From positions 40,834,660 through 40,898,659 of the forward strand of contig JANVCC010000010.1 of assembly GCA_025345505.1 (NCBI GenBank): a stretch of DNA of 64,000 bases, given 5' to 3'. The position numbers and the translations under genes were made by a program. A model generated the notes under the pieces. The model had not been told where the DNA came from, did not search any database, and saw only the letters and a program-made list of their open reading frames with translations. Below, in pieces: positions 13,802 to 28,294 of this stretch (position 1 is the stretch's first letter; each line of letters starts with the position of its first letter). The stretch is from Todiramphus chloris collaris. Taxonomy: Eukaryota; Chordata; Aves; Coraciiformes; Alcedinidae.

Positions 13802-14602
13802 ATTAAGCAAATGTGAAGTGATCCCTTTTGACATGAAAGAAGTGGAAACATAAGGTAAAGCAGCATGTTTACTACCTGTTTGAGATGACAAACCTTTAGA
13901 GGACTTCATCTTAACAGCAAACTTGAAAACAGTATAGAGGTAAAACCAAAGAACAAAGTAGTTAAAGCTGAAAGGTACTATATTTACGTTGAGATCACAA
14001 ACTGGATCTTTAAGAAAACATTCCAAACAATTTTATCTAATTTTTTATCCAGTAACAGGCATACTTAAATTTTTCCTCAAAAATTTACTTAAATGCAAAA
14101 TTCTGTAACTGTGGAGGGCTTGAAGTGGTTCTTCCTGGTTGAACTGAATAGCTATGTCACTGTTTTCTTCTTGGAGCTTTCAGGGATTTGCTAGTCCCCA
14201 GAAGGTTTTAGTTCTTTGACTTATGTCCAAATACATCTTGCAACACACTGACCACAGTGACTTCAACATAGAGCTTTATTTTCTTCTTTATTTCAAGCTA
14301 TAACAAGGAGGACATCTACATTTTGCTTAATAGTTGAATACTCTGCTTAAATTTTGTACTTACAGCAAGAAACAGAAGACATGAGTTTTAGGCTTTTCTC
14401 ATTCTGAATGCAAAGACCACCATTTCCTTGAAAAGTGCCCTAGCCATGGTGCTCTGACTGGGAAGATCCACCAGTCTCTCTGTTTCAGTGCAGTGGACCC
14501 AGGAGCAGAGGTACTGAGAACATCTTTCTAACAGCATTCAGAAAATCTCCTCTGTTTCTATCCTGTGAGTAAATTTTTTTGTTTGGTTGGTTTTGGTTTT
14601 GA

Positions 14603-14620
14603 TTTTTTTTTTTTTTTTTT
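14603..14620. repeat. Poly-T tract, 18 bases
   Basis: T18 preceded by a T/G-rich run (14581-14602). Confidence 0.9.
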
Positions 14621-17600
14621 GGTAGGATCAACCTGTAGAAACACGTGTAAGGTAAATTGGATTTTATTAGATTGCTGGATAAGAAAAATTTAACAAAGGG
14701 AAGAGATAAGTTTCCTACCAGGATGCATCTGCTGCTCTAAGCAAGGACAGTGAGATGGCTGCTGCAACTTGAGGAGTGTAGGCCATGCAGCACATACCTC
14801 CTTCTCACCGTGGAGGATTCTCAATACACAGGAGAGGAACTTGGTGGCTAAAGGAACTCGTTCCCTTTGTATATGTCCCCTCCAATATGGAGAGGAAAAT
14901 CAGTTTATTTGACTTTCAGTGTGAGCAATGGGATCGCCAAGTTTCTATGTACTTTTAAAAGATACTTTACAGAAAATGAGACATGTTCCTATTGACTGAA
15001 TATATTTTAAAAGTCCCCAGTGTAACAAATATGTCTATGGAAGAATAGGTGCCTGAAAGCCACATATGTGAAATAACAGGATAAGGGCCCTTGAATACTG
15101 CTTCTTGTGAAAGCTCACTTTGTGCAGTAAAAGTGAAGAGGTAGACCACCAATGAACAGCTTGAGAAGGTTTATAGCAAACATTACTTCTGCGGGATTAG
15201 ATGACGTGACAGTTTTTATAATACTCTGAACTTTGTAAGAAAGAATAGAAAGGGACAGCTTGCTTTGTGAGAACAGAAATTTCCACAACCAATCCCTCAG
15301 TTTTCTCTTTTGTTTTCCAATAGGGCAAAATGGATTTAATATTAGAAATATGTTCTTTCTGGATCCAATTTCAGTCTCAGCCACACTCCTTAAATAAGAA
15401 TCTATAATCCAACTGACCGCTCTTGCGGAGTTCCCTCTAATGTATCTGTAAACGAAAATATGTGTGTGAGCACAGACTGTATGAGTTTAACTAAATTGGC
15501 TTGAAACATACATATTTTAGCTAAGTGAGTGCAGGATTTTGTGCAGACTATGTCTATATCACCTGCCTATGTGTTCTGTTTTAGTTAGGAAATATCAGAA
15601 AGGAATGTCTGTGAGGGGAGGAGAAAATTCTGTTATAATCAGTTATTAAAGGATTTTTAATACAAACCAGATTATGAAGGGAATAACTACCATTCTTCAA
15701 GTGGTTAGTAGGAAGGCTACTAAAAATCTGGGACTTTTGTAAAACCAAAACAAAACCCCTTGTTGCTGGGAAATATTTTTCTGTCTTAATAGAGGAAAAA
15801 TAAAAAATATCCATTGAGATAAAGAAAAGCTAATACTTGAATGTTTAATGCTATAATTTAAAGCATTTCAAGAAAAAAAGAACCCAAATCTGCTCTTGAT
15901 TATACATGACTTTCAATGAGTCAGAAGAGGGTAGGATATGCACATCCAAAGGACAGAATTTGTTTCGTGTCCATAAAGAAAAGAACATACCTGAGAAATG
16001 CAAACTCCGTATACCTGTAATCATCATTATTGTCAAAACACACATGGCTGAATTTTTGAAAGTGCTTGCAAATGTGGTGAGAAATGATAAATAAATTAGA
16101 ACAAGTAGCAGAAAATACAACTAAAGATTATTACTGTTCAGTAAGAGGCTAATCTGCAAATTTACATGAGGCATATATTTTGAATTTAATTCATCCAAGA
16201 TATGCATCGTTTACTGTTGAGGTATTTGTGGGTTTTTTAAAAATTACAGTTTATAAATATAACTTATACATTTTGCAATACTGTAAAGTTTCAAACTTTA
16301 AAATCACTTAAAAGCATGAATGTGTGCACGAGGAACTGTCATTGCCATTTAAATAGTATATCCTTGTAATTTGTATTGCACCTGTGTAATTTCTGATTAA
16401 GAAGACACTGCTGTGTCTGTGTCTGGTTGTGCTTATGGCACCTTAAATGACCAACATCCAAGTGTCCATGCTGATAATTGCCAAGCTGTAGTGAACTGGT
16501 CTAAGAGCTGTTGGCAGAACTGTTCTATTTCCGTCCACCACCTGCAAATGCAGTACACAAGAGAGAGCTAAAATGAAATAAATAGCAGCTGTTCTTTTCC
16601 CTGCTTGATAAATTGGTCTTATATCAGAAATCTCCATGTGAGTTCAAAGTATTAGAGACAGGAAGATAGGAAGGCATCATGAGCTTTGTTAACTTGAAAT
16701 AGTTCATAGAAAGGGTCACGTGAACAGAAGGACTGTTGATGGCTAAAATTTTGCCATCAGTTTTTGTGTCGCTAAGGGGAAATGATGGTAGTTCATCTTC
16801 CTAGAATAATGCTGGATACCTTATAGTAATGTTTGGTAACTAAATGCAGTGTGTGGCTGTTACTAAATTTTAGATAACAAAAAGGTTGGATAAATGATAG
16901 AGAACTATATTGTACACTTCTTACGGAAGTCAATACTGTCTTGCTGTAAAAACACAGAGGCATCTATTTAAATGATCCCATAGAAATGCAAAGCTGGACT
17001 CTTCTATGAGGCTAGGATGAAGATAAAGAATCTTTTTCTTTTTGCACTGTAATGCAAAAGTTAGTCCTACTCTTCAATAAATCCTGGATTCCCTTTGAAT
17101 GCAAATAAATGTGAAAATTATATGCATATGTAGAATTCAGACTTATCAAGCAATACTAAAATTATTTTATTCCGAAAACTCCAGAAAGTTAAATTAATAT
17201 TTAAAAGACACGATTCATATATAATATGAAAAATATATAACATGTCTTCCAGAACTCCGTGTTTTATGCTACTCAGATTATGTACTTTATAAAACAAAGA
17301 CAAAATATTAATTATAAACGTTCTGTTGTCCTCCAATGAAAGTATGGTAATTGATTCTGAAGGTTATAACCCATAAATTGGACTAATTTCTTACTGAGAA
17401 AAAAAATTTACTGGAGCTTCTCCAAAGGCTCATTGTCTGTCCATCTCATTGACCAGTAAGTCTCAAGATCAATCCTCATCTCGTCTGCATTCGCTGAAAT
17501 CTTGACTATTTTAATTTTAGAAGTCAGGCACATAGAGCTAGCAAATCCTAGCATTTATTTCTTTTATTTATTCTCATACAGTTATAGTACTATAATCCCA

Positions 17601-20600
17601 TTCATCAGATTAACCTTTATTTATTTTCTGAGACTCAAGTCATGCTTCTCCCTTTACATTTTAAGTCAAAATTGATTGTGACTTTTAGAAAGGAGAAGGG
17701 AGCAAGTTTCTGCTGATGGTTCAGAATTCAAAAAACCAAATGGGCCAGTGGATAATCCTGCATGATTCATAATGTTCTTTTAGGATTTCAAGAGTGCTTG
17801 CTACACTTGAAAGGAAGATCAGAGGCTTGGAATGGAAAAGACTTTGAATATTAATTTCAAACATACTGGAATATAGATAGCAAATAATAACCACACTATC
17901 CCTAACTGCAGTCTTAATTTCACAAAGCTCTCTAGTTGCTAACAACCCCTTATTTTTAAAATGTGTTTGATCTTTGGATGCCTAATGGAATGTCCCCACT
18001 TGGATCATGTCTGTTATTACTATTTTGCTTAAAATAGACAACAATGATGTGAAATTCATGTCAAAACCAAAAACGTCTATATTCTTCAAGAATATCACTC
18101 ACTGTTTTTACAAAGACTCATTTGTAAAATGTTCAAAGAATAAATCTGCTCATCATGCTTACTTTCCTTCCTTGTTGGTGCTAGGCAATAACATTGGCTA
18201 GCTCTGCTAGCATCAGTGCAGGAAATACAGAGTCTAAAAGACCCAGAAATGTACATCACTGCTATTTCTCCCTTTTACGCATCTGAGCGACATGTGCCTA
18301 TTTCATGTGCTATTCACCAAGGCCAAGGTTTGCATTGTTCTGAATGTACCATGGCTGTTTGAAATGCCCATTATAGCTAAGGACATAGTTTTACATTTTG
18401 GCTGCTTTGGACAGCAAAGATAATTGTTTTGGCCTTGCCTAGGCTCAAGCAATCTATTTTCTTTCAGTACAACAGCATGATCTTACAGACAGGATAGTTA
18501 AAAAAAACCCAATCCAATAAAATTAAGAGCAAAAGCTCTGGACAATCTTTCTACTGTTAATAAACTTATTTCGTTAAGGAAATAAAAATGTTGAGTCTAA
18601 GCCAAAATATCTGCTATTATTCTGATGTAGATAAAAGCATTTTTTTACTTTCCATAGTTGTCATTTGCTGGCTTTTTGCCGATTGACCTGTACTTCATTC
18701 TCATATAGAGGATATGCGTATGACAAGAAAGATAAGACCTACCAAGACATTCTAAGGACAGTTCATAAAACTGTGGCTGGGCCACTTCACAGAGGTGAAG
18801 TTCATCTTAGGCAAAATTTGTACATCTTATTCACACTGAATATTCCTTAATTATTTGTAGAAATGTGCTAGATATTGAGCCAACGTTCAGAAGTAGTAAC
18901 AGCTGAGAAAAAGAAATCTGCATTTCAAATAGCAGTTATGACTGCTCTGTCATAATCAGGAAGTAATGCTGATATTCCCTTCAATATACCAAGCTGGTTT
19001 GCATTTGCCTTCCTGAGAAGGCAGACAGATACCTTATTGGCACACACACATACACTATTTTAAGTAAAATTAATATAATTGCCAGTAAAATTAGAGTTAC
19101 AGTAACTCGTCTGATAATAGTTCCATTGGCCTGTAAACCCAACAGGTGGTCAAGATACAACAGAAGTGTTCAGAGAAGATAATGTAGCAGAAAAGCTATA
19201 CTTACTCTTATCATCTTGTTTGCGCTGTGGAAAATGCGAGGAGATACTTTCACCAGAATACACCTCAGTGCTGAAAGATCTCCAACGTGTTTCCGAATCA
19301 TTGGTTAAAACAAGGATTAGCAATATATGGTCACCTTCTGTGGTGAATAGTCATAGGTGTTGTCTGTGAAGTTCTGTGGGAATTGGTGCTAGAACCACGT
19401 GCATAAAAGACCCAAAGAAGGGACAAGAAGTTACCTGACAAAGTTATGAATGTTAAGTTATTCAAGCTAGGGATGACTGAAGAAATTGCAGTACATTATG
19501 AGACTGAGCAGCTGAGCAAAGAAATATCAGATAAAATTTTTCAGAGACCTTTTTTTTTTTAAAAGGTACCCATGAAGAATCACCCTATCTTCACATGTTA
19601 AATGCTAGGGTTTGTAATTACTGCTCAGGGGTAGGACCTTCAGGTTACGATCAATATTACTATGGAAATGTCAGCTCGGTGCTCAATACAGTAAGAAAGA
19701 AAAGCTAAATAGTAGGAATTATTGGGAAGTCAATAGAGAAGGAAGCAGTACATGTAATTTCACCATCCATACCATTGTACCAATTCAGGCTGTCTTAAAT
19801 ACATATCTTGAATACTTTTTCCATGTCTGAAAAATGGATGAAGCAGAAATGGAAAAGTTTCTGAGAACAGAGCAACAATGATCAAAGATATGGAATGATT
19901 GGTGTAGAAGGAATGACTTTTCTTTTGCTCTTACCAAATATGTCCATTCTTATATTCATACCAAACTTCTTGTTTGAAGGAGAGAAAAGAGATTTCAAGT
20001 TCCACTTTATTTCTCTTTCTCATTTTTTTTATACTGGGTTTTCTGTCTAACAGTCTGTCTAGGCATCTCTTGTGCTGGTTAGTGAACCTGATTAAAGTAA
20101 ATATTAGTTTTAGCTTAAGGCAGTTGAATTTTGGATGTGCTTTTCAGTAACTTTCCCAGACACTGGGGAAAAATAACAAGGTTCCTGTATTCAACCAAAA
20201 AGGAAAGAGACTTTTCAGTAAGTAAATTAGATAAAGATGAACTTTCTGAAGTCTGCTTCACAGATTCTTCTCTACAAGTAATGAGAAATGGTCACAACAT
20301 TCTACAAAAGAAATTAGAATGAAAAATAGGGTAATTTTATACTTTTTGAGTTTTTTATTCCATTTGAGTAAATGTTTTGTTTTAATTAAAAGGCTAAGCA
20401 GAATTAAAGTAAAGAAATTATGTCGATTAATTCTGTGTCATTCTTAGTGTATTGTGGATTACAGATGAGTTCTGCCCTGAACAAGATGAATGAAAAAGTT
20501 CCTAAGAAGTATTTTTTTTCATGTTATAAATGAAAAAAAAGTGGGTTAGCAGAGTTCAACATTGAAATATTCTCTTAATCTTTCCTTAGTGAAAGAAAAC

Positions 20601-21083
20601 ATTCATTCCTTTCTGAAATTCTGAAATTGAGCATAGAATCAAGACTTATAAGTGTCTCCCCAGTTTGATATGGCTTGAAAAATCAGCTGTGAGAGAGGAT
20701 TGAAAATACGCACATAAATGAGCAATAAAGTGAGATTCTTCATGAACACAAGGAAACAGCCTTCAGTTTGTTCTTAGTAAAACATCATGAAGGGTAGATC
20801 TTGTCAGGGAAGGATTTTTTTTCCACAGAAAATGGAAAGGCATGCCAGGGTAGATCAAATAAAGAATGATAGGAGTCTTTCAGTGTAGCATCTCCTGACT
20901 CCTTATCCTTCAGTACTTTAAAATTGCCAGATGTCTTTGAGCATAACTTTAGAGCCCACTAGGAGAATGACTTTTGGCTCTGGAACATGCCCAAACTGTA
21001 CTTCTGCCTGAGACTTGTCAGAAAGAGCCTGTGTGCTTTCTGGGGGGGGGGCAGAAAGTATTCTCACCAATCAGAACCTCTTA

Positions 21084-21112
21084 AAAATGCATTATGCATT
21101 TTGTTATGCAAA
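21084..21112. promoter_or_regulatory. Candidate POU/octamer-type site cluster
   Basis: A perfect 9-bp inverted repeat, AAAATGCAT-T-ATGCATTTT (21084-21102), is followed by ATGCAAA (21106-21112), close to the octamer core ATGCAAAT. The arrangement resembles POU-factor sites. Function is inferred from motif only. Confidence 0.3.
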
Positions 21113-22555
21113 GCATTGACCACCTTCAGGGGGTTTTGTTTTAAATAAAAATGTATGAAAAGTAGCATGCATCCTTTTATAAGAGTCTGATGATTACAGA
21201 CACCTAAGAGGAAGAGTCTGAAATTCTGACTCCTGCTTAGGGGGTCAAACCTGCCTTTTCTATTTCAAGTAGGAGATACGAAATCATCAGACCATGGGCA
21301 CCTATGGAGTGAGGTTACTCTTCTGTTGGTTTTGAATCACTTCACTACCAATAATGGAGAAGAACATAGGCTAGAACATCTCACCAAGTCCATCCCTTAT
21401 TTGGGGAAGGTGAGCTCTGACTTCCAGTCTTGACCGTTTTCTTGGTGTCTGTTTAATATACAAGGTCAAGGAAATACTGCGAAAAGGAACCTTCAAGTCC
21501 TTCCAATGTACTGAGTATAGAGGTAGGCACCATCTTCCATCACCACCTCAGTTGTGACAGAAAAGTGTAAGGCTTGCTTGGTTCCTGTATCCTCAGCCAC
21601 AGCTTCAAGAAAACAGAGGCTTCTCCGAGCCATTTACGCGAGGCTCAGTCTTTGGACATGCTCCTCTCTGAAGTATTTAAGTAAGTCCTAGGCAGTTGTA
21701 AATCTGGTATGTAGATTACTTAGCTTTCTTTTTGTTGATGCCTAGTTTTTCACAAGCACTACACAAGTAGTCTAGATGCCTCAGAAAGATCTATGGATTC
21801 TACTTGGTAGCAAAAGGTTTAAAGTTGTGCAGTGTAATACCTGATTACATATGCCTTTGTGGAACTGTTCTGTTCCCATGTTTTGTTAGAGCTCTGTATC
21901 TCAGCCTGATCATTTCAAATATACTCTTTTATAAGAATTCTGGGAGATTTCATCGACCGATGTGTTCACACCTGTAAACAGGATCATAGGTGTTGTTCAA
22001 CAAAACTCACAATGAAAAATCTAGCATCTAGCTTAATGGTTTGTGTTTGTTCGTATTCCCTGACCAGATTTTGTTTGTAGATAACAGATTTCCTTGATGT
22101 GCTCCATAGATGGTAAATAATTAAACAACCCTGTACAAATCGGTAGATGTCGCCTCCTCTGTAATAATTGTTCAGGAGACAGGGTGCTTTATCTTAATTC
22201 AGAAAACTAGCTCACTGGGGGACATAGAGTATTTGCAGTTGGATATGGTCTGAAAACAGAGATACAGCATATGTCTGTAGTGCAGCAGAATTTCCCCTTG
22301 GTAACTCCTACAGTGGTTCCTGGAAACTCTACATCAATTTCAGCTAGAGGCCACCCAACTGCCCTAATAAGTTAAAATCTTGTGATCTGAACAGCCCAGG
22401 CTTTCCTAATAGGTCATTTTATTTCCTAATGAGTTTTTACTATCATGTTCTCTTTTCCCCTCACTCCAATTTATCAGTGTTGGATTTAATTGCTGTGATC
22501 ACTTGAGGGGAAAAAAAGCTAATTTGATGTATGGAGTTCTAGGTTCTATCAGCTA

Positions 22556-22569
22556 ATGCATATTAATGA
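22556..22569. promoter_or_regulatory. Candidate POU-III/homeodomain site
   Basis: ATGCATATTAATGA matches the GCAT-NN-TAAT pattern bound by BRN2-type POU factors. It sits in a stretch (about 22.48-22.73 kb) with several TAATTT/TAATCA/TAATAG motifs, as often seen in conserved neural enhancers. Conservation could not be tested. Confidence 0.3.
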
Positions 22570-25500
22570 CTTCATGCTTTTGTAATCAAGCTAATAGTGA
22601 CCTCAAACCCTGCTAAATATGGCAAAAGCCTACTAAAATAGAGCTCTAAAAATTTTGCAGACAAAGTGGTGAATTTTACATAATGTAGGAATTTCATTTG
22701 GAGCCTATTCATTTGGGTGAATTCTGCTGAAGAATGAGGAAGAACACAGTATTTATATTAAATAAGATTGTGATTTTTTTTGGAACCTCATCTTTTTTTT
22801 TAAATTTCAATGATTCTGATATGAGAACGATAAGCTCTTGTATTTAATAAAGATAATTAGTATAGTCTTCATAATTCTGACAGCCTCAAACAAAGAAAAA
22901 GCAGATCATGCTTAGATTCTAATTTATCACATACTTTAACCCATTGTTTCAAGTTGTATCCTCTATACCAGTAAAACTTCATTTTGTGGTTTTGGAAGGA
23001 AATTAATCTCTCCCTAAATACCATCATCAGACCATAGCCTATTATAAACCTTCAAAGAAACAGGATTTGCAAAAGAATTTAGTGGGAAGAGTCCATTTAT
23101 TCCTAACTCTAGAGTTCTGTGCTCCTGGAGAAGTTTCCAAACACATCCTCAGGAACATCTCTGTTACCGAGTCCTTATATTTCTGAAGATAGCATTAATT
23201 TGTACATCTACTGTACATACATCCAGTCATTTCTGTCTGCAGATCAAAGTAATTGAGCAGTGCAAAAAGGCTTATAGTTGGTTTTCTACAGTCCCTTAGC
23301 TCCCAGTCAAAATGCTCTTAAAAGAAACTGTCGTAAACTTTATATTAATATCCAAGTAAGGTTTAAAGTCCTACATCAGTTATTAGTGACAATTGCATTG
23401 CTTATTGGACACTCCTGACTTAGCTCAGTTTAATGCTTTCTAATTTGTCTGGTGCTTTAGTTACCTTCTCTCAGAGAATGTGTTAGGAAAAATCCCCAAA
23501 ACATATCTCAAGAAGAAAATAACACACAAAAATTGTAAATAAAGAAAATTAGAAATTAAAAATGTGACTTTAAAAGGAATTAATGTGAATTAATGTAAAG
23601 TCAAACTAACGAGAACTACATAGAGCCTTTTATTTTAGGAGGCTGTGATTCAGTTTAAGTCCAGATAGGTCACAACTAGCTACATGATGGCCTATGAAAG
23701 ATAAGTGTATGGTCACGCATGTGAACAGATGTTGATATTTCAGAAGTCCATGCTACATCTGGAACCAGTTAATACCACGCTTGAGATCACAGCAGGGAGG
23801 CCAATGACTGAGATAAACTTGGAGACTAAACTGTCCTCTGACCCAAGAAATGGCTTTGCCAGTGGCAGCTGACGTAGTCATCGTTAAGAAACTTGCTATC
23901 CTCAATATCACATGCATACTTTTGATAAACAGAGAAATTCCACATTTTCAGATTTGAGAGGCCTTTGTTGACTGCTAGAGATGTTTAAAAACAGGATTTG
24001 TAAATGTAAAAATGGTAAACTCCAGTGTCCTTTGCCTTGTTTTCATGCATCAGCATTGACGTTAATGATCTGCATTGTTACAGTAGTGTTGCCAGCTCTT
24101 GCCAACCCAATTACTTGTAAATGTTTATTTGTAATGATTATAACAAAACTCCCACAGATACTTCACCTGTCGTTAAACGTAGTTTACTTTTTCAAAACCC
24201 ATATCTGTGCAGAGAGGAGCAAACTGCAGCATCTTAGTAGAGATAGCTTTGTACCCAGAGACGTAAAAAGCTGAAATTACATGTCTGGAATACTTACTCT
24301 TTTAGGGAAAAGTTTTCAGTCTTGTGAAAGATTTCAATGTGAAGAAATTAAGGCGCTTGGCTGAATCATTTGTGTACAGTTCCATACATTGACTTCCAAA
24401 TTTTGGACCTACTTCAAAAAGCAGTGAATGTGTAGGATACCATACAGATACCAATGTTCTTGCCAGTACATTAAATTCCAGCTTGCTCACCAGAAACTGA
24501 AGCAATTTGTCGTATTTTCAGGTTGATGAGAAGGTCTTATTCCTTCTCAATTATTTATTTGTGCAGTGAGTCTGCTAGTGGAAAGTAGATGTATTGTAGA
24601 GGGGGGGCTAATTTTCTGTATTATATTAGGAGTTACAGGCTTCTCCCCACTGAGGGCACGGACTATCTTAAGCAAAGGTAATTACTAATTGCCTGTCCCA
24701 GAGATGCAGTATTCCAGAGGCAGGGGATGACAACTGAGTATAGCTGCACTGGTTGTCAGAAGATACACAGTTCTAAATGCTGTGAGACAGCAGATATACT
24801 CAGTGTATAAAGTAAATGTGGAAGATTTGTAAAAGTAGTTATGAGTATGATAAAGTGACTTTCTTAAACAATCTTGACTTTGAGAATGGGATTCTCAAAC
24901 CAGTTTGGAAAAATACTGGTCATTGTATGTAAGTTCTGTTAAAAACTGTTAACTTTCTATTAAAGTTAATATCTCTGGCATTGTTTGATTTCATCTCTAA
25001 ACCTGGAAAAAAAAATATTTCCTTCTACTCTGAAATGCTTCAGTCATAAGATTCATTGTAAAGGTATAGCTGTAAGACACACATTAGACCTTCAAGCCCC
25101 TCTTTTTTTTTTTTGGCCCATGGAAGAGTGTTTCATAGTGTATACTTTATATCGTGTTATTTGGACAGTTTGAGGGACTTTAATTACCTGTGTGTGAACA
25201 GGCTTTGGCCATTCACGTAGATAGTGACTAAAGAAGCATGTGCACACTAAAATTCTCTAGATTTGTAGTGCGAATATTGAGGTATGAATACAGCACCTTG
25301 AGGTCCTTGTGTAAATCCCTGATGATATGTGCAGTGCCAGCTGATTGTTAGCTGTGCTTTTGAATCCTGTGACAAAGTTGCTTCAAACAATAGTGAAACC
25401 ATTACATGTCACCTTTTTAGTGCTCTGCAAGTAAGAAAAGAGAAAGTTCTCAGTTAATTTCTTTGTTATGAGCTAGGCCACGTTTACTGTGCAGGACCCT

Positions 25501-27294
25501 TTTGAAATATTTTTGTAATGACTTTTTATAGCCAAACATTTGTCCTCTGCAGGAGGAACTGTGACAGCCACTAATGGACAAGCTTATCTTTAAACCTTGC
25601 TTTCCCAGCACCATTTTCTCTGTCCTGTTCAGTTTTCAGAGCAGGAAACCACAACCAAAGGAATCCTCAAGCAAGTAAATCATGACAGTAAAAAGCATTT
25701 TAAGAATGAATAGGCACAAAGGCATTACTTTTTTGTGTTTAAAGGTTTAACCAAATTTTAAAATAGATTTTTAGGTATCCAGTGCAGGCAGTGCTTTCAG
25801 TTGTTATTTCTATGGCAAACTATCAGGAAGTTTCATAGAATCATAAGGCTTCTTTTTGTGTGTATGTATAACGATGAAGTAAGGGTTTGTAGAGTTGTGA
25901 CCCTGAAGGCCCATCAAATTATAAACCAGGAGTGAAACCAGTGCTATAATAAACGTATAGTCAGAATATGGTATCATATATACTAACTTATATATTAACA
26001 GTGCAAAAGTAATAGTTCATTTCACATGGCAATGGTATGCTTTACCAAAAACTGATAGCAATGGACATAACAGTACAAGAATGCTGGTTTTATGGTAGGT
26101 CCATGTGTAAAACCATCTAATGGAAAATATTATTAATTTCAAAACCCTGCAAAAGACATTTAGATGTTAAAGACTGCCATTACCTCTTCTGATATCAATT
26201 TTTATAATCTTGTTGTAAAATACATGCTGGGCTGCTTTACTGAAGTTAGATCTGACACTGTAAGTCTGGGTCACTGCCATATACCTGGCTTTCGCATTAT
26301 TATAAGCTTCTGAGCTTTGCGATGGAAACCATCTGAGTGTTGTGGTTTAGGGTACATCACCATTTACATGGCATATGATTATTAAGTAACTTTTGGTATT
26401 CCTTTCTCAGTATCAACTGAAGCCCATGGAGCAGTAGAAGTCAGTAACCTAAACCAGTTGTGTCTTACCCAAAGCTCATTAAAATCCCTGCAAAAATTCT
26501 CATTGACTTCAGCATGCTTTGAAAGAGTGACTTTTAACTGAACATTGAACAAAACCTACTATTATATTTAGGAGGCATTTAGGTTGTTGCAGACTGTTGT
26601 ATATCGAAGGTGGTCTTTAGTCTGCCTTTCACTGCAAATTGTTGTTTGGCTTATGGAGAGAGAGAAGAAAGATTTATTTAAAAAATAAACTCTGGGTCAC
26701 TGCAGCAAGATAGCTAAAGACAAGGGTCCTTAAGATTCAGAAATAACATATGGCAGTTGCTGGGGTTAAGCAACAAAACGGGTTTGATTGTACACAGTTA
26801 GTCATCTGTTGGGTTACATCCTGTCCTTTCTAAGAGAGGAGCCAGAGAGAGAACAATTGGGTGGAAAAGATATAAACAAAGGAGTTAGAGATGGCCCTGA
26901 GGCTTTCCCATTTAATTGGTGTGTGTGTTTTGGATATGCATAGATGCTGTTCGCTCTTGCTTGCATGCATTCATTGTGCTGTGCTTCACAACATTTACTC
27001 AACTCTGTTGACTCCATATTTCAGGGCAAGGACCAGAACGGGAAAGGTAATATTTTTGTCACTTCCAGGTGCTAATCTGTATACAGAAGGTGAATTAACT
27101 GCTACTGTTATCTGGGTTTAATTAATTTTTTCTCTCCTTTTGAAAAAAAATATGTAAGATCTGAGGAAAGTCAGTGTTAAATATCTTCACCCACTTTAGC
27201 TGGAAAGAAGGTGTGGGCTTAAAGCTTATACATAAATAATAGTTGTTCTGTATTTTGGAACCTTGTATTTAAATATATAGCAATGAAGAAGAGC

Positions 27295-27314
27295 ATATAT
27301 ATATATATATATAT
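27295..27314. repeat. (AT)10 microsatellite
   Basis: Ten uninterrupted AT units bounded by GC on each side, a 24-bp self-complementary unit. Confidence 0.95.
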
Positions 27315-28276
27315 GCCCAACAATTTAACTCTTATTCACAGGTTTCTTTGCTGGTTACAATGTTTTATGCTGTTTACTGTGTTCTTGTTTTCCTTGTTAA
27401 TACATTCTTTGCTGATGTCTTTCTCAGAAGTCCTTAGGACATAAACCTTTACTCACCAGTATTTCATACTTGATATTTAATCTTGCTTCCAAGGTAGTCT
27501 GAAGCTAGGAAGAGGAACAGCAAATACATAATATGATCCCAAAGTAGTGCTTGATGATAAAGTTAAGCAGAAATAATACTTCTGCACAGAGAGGACAATT
27601 TTCCTGCTTCTGGTTCTTGACAGACTCTGCTGAATTGATTCAGCTTGTCCACCTTTTCAGTAGCTATTTCACCCCATCAGGCTGTTTTCTGCTGTATTGA
27701 ATTATATTTGTAGTTTAAAAGCCACAGTTTAATTTCCTACATATAATGTTCATTATTTGCTCTATAATCTAAAGAAACATGGAAGATTCTCACAGACATG
27801 GATGTATAATGTATTATTTAGCTACACTTTAATAATTATTATTTTAATTTTCTGGTTTTATGTGCATTTTAATATTGTTTTACTGTGGTGTTATTCAATC
27901 TAATTATGTTTCTAAGAGAAAACAAAGAGAGAAACTGAAAGATACCAGTATTTTAGTAACTTAAACTAAACTTTCAGTTTGATTGAAAAAAGCTAAAAGA
28001 ACAGTGTGCAGGGAGTAAATTACACTTATTGGGGAATCAGAGAATGTGCTATGAGCTTTAATGAGATATTTTAACCTTCTTTAAATCCTATTGATCTTGC
28101 TGCAGCACTTGACCCCTTTCAAAAAGGACTCTTTAGAAGGGGAGTCCCAGCTATTGTATGCAGACATTAGTGGCACACAGGTGCCTTGGATCCCAAGAAG
28201 AGAGGTTTCTCTACAGATGATGTTTTTGTCTTCCTAAAGGGAGTTTAGTTGTGTCCTAAATGCTAGTCAAAGGTGA

Positions 28277-28294
28277 TTTTTTTTTTTTTTTTTT
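28277..28294. repeat. Poly-T tract, 18 bases
   Basis: T18 followed by CCCTCACAG, which resembles a splice acceptor, but no exon-like frame follows. Confidence 0.85.

Noticed and set aside
13607-14026. 139-codon minus-strand open frame
   Set aside because: It runs from ordinary intron into the solo LTR, so it cannot be a conserved gene. No domain was seen.
19547-19567. ACCTTTT...AAAAGGT hairpin with T run, terminator-like
   Set aside because: A bacterial-type terminator has no meaning in this nuclear intron. It is a by-product of the T tract.
25836-25860. CATAGAATCATAAGG resembling the minus-strand end of a CR1 tail
   Set aside because: Similarity stops after about 18 bases, and the expected GGTTGGAA block does not follow.
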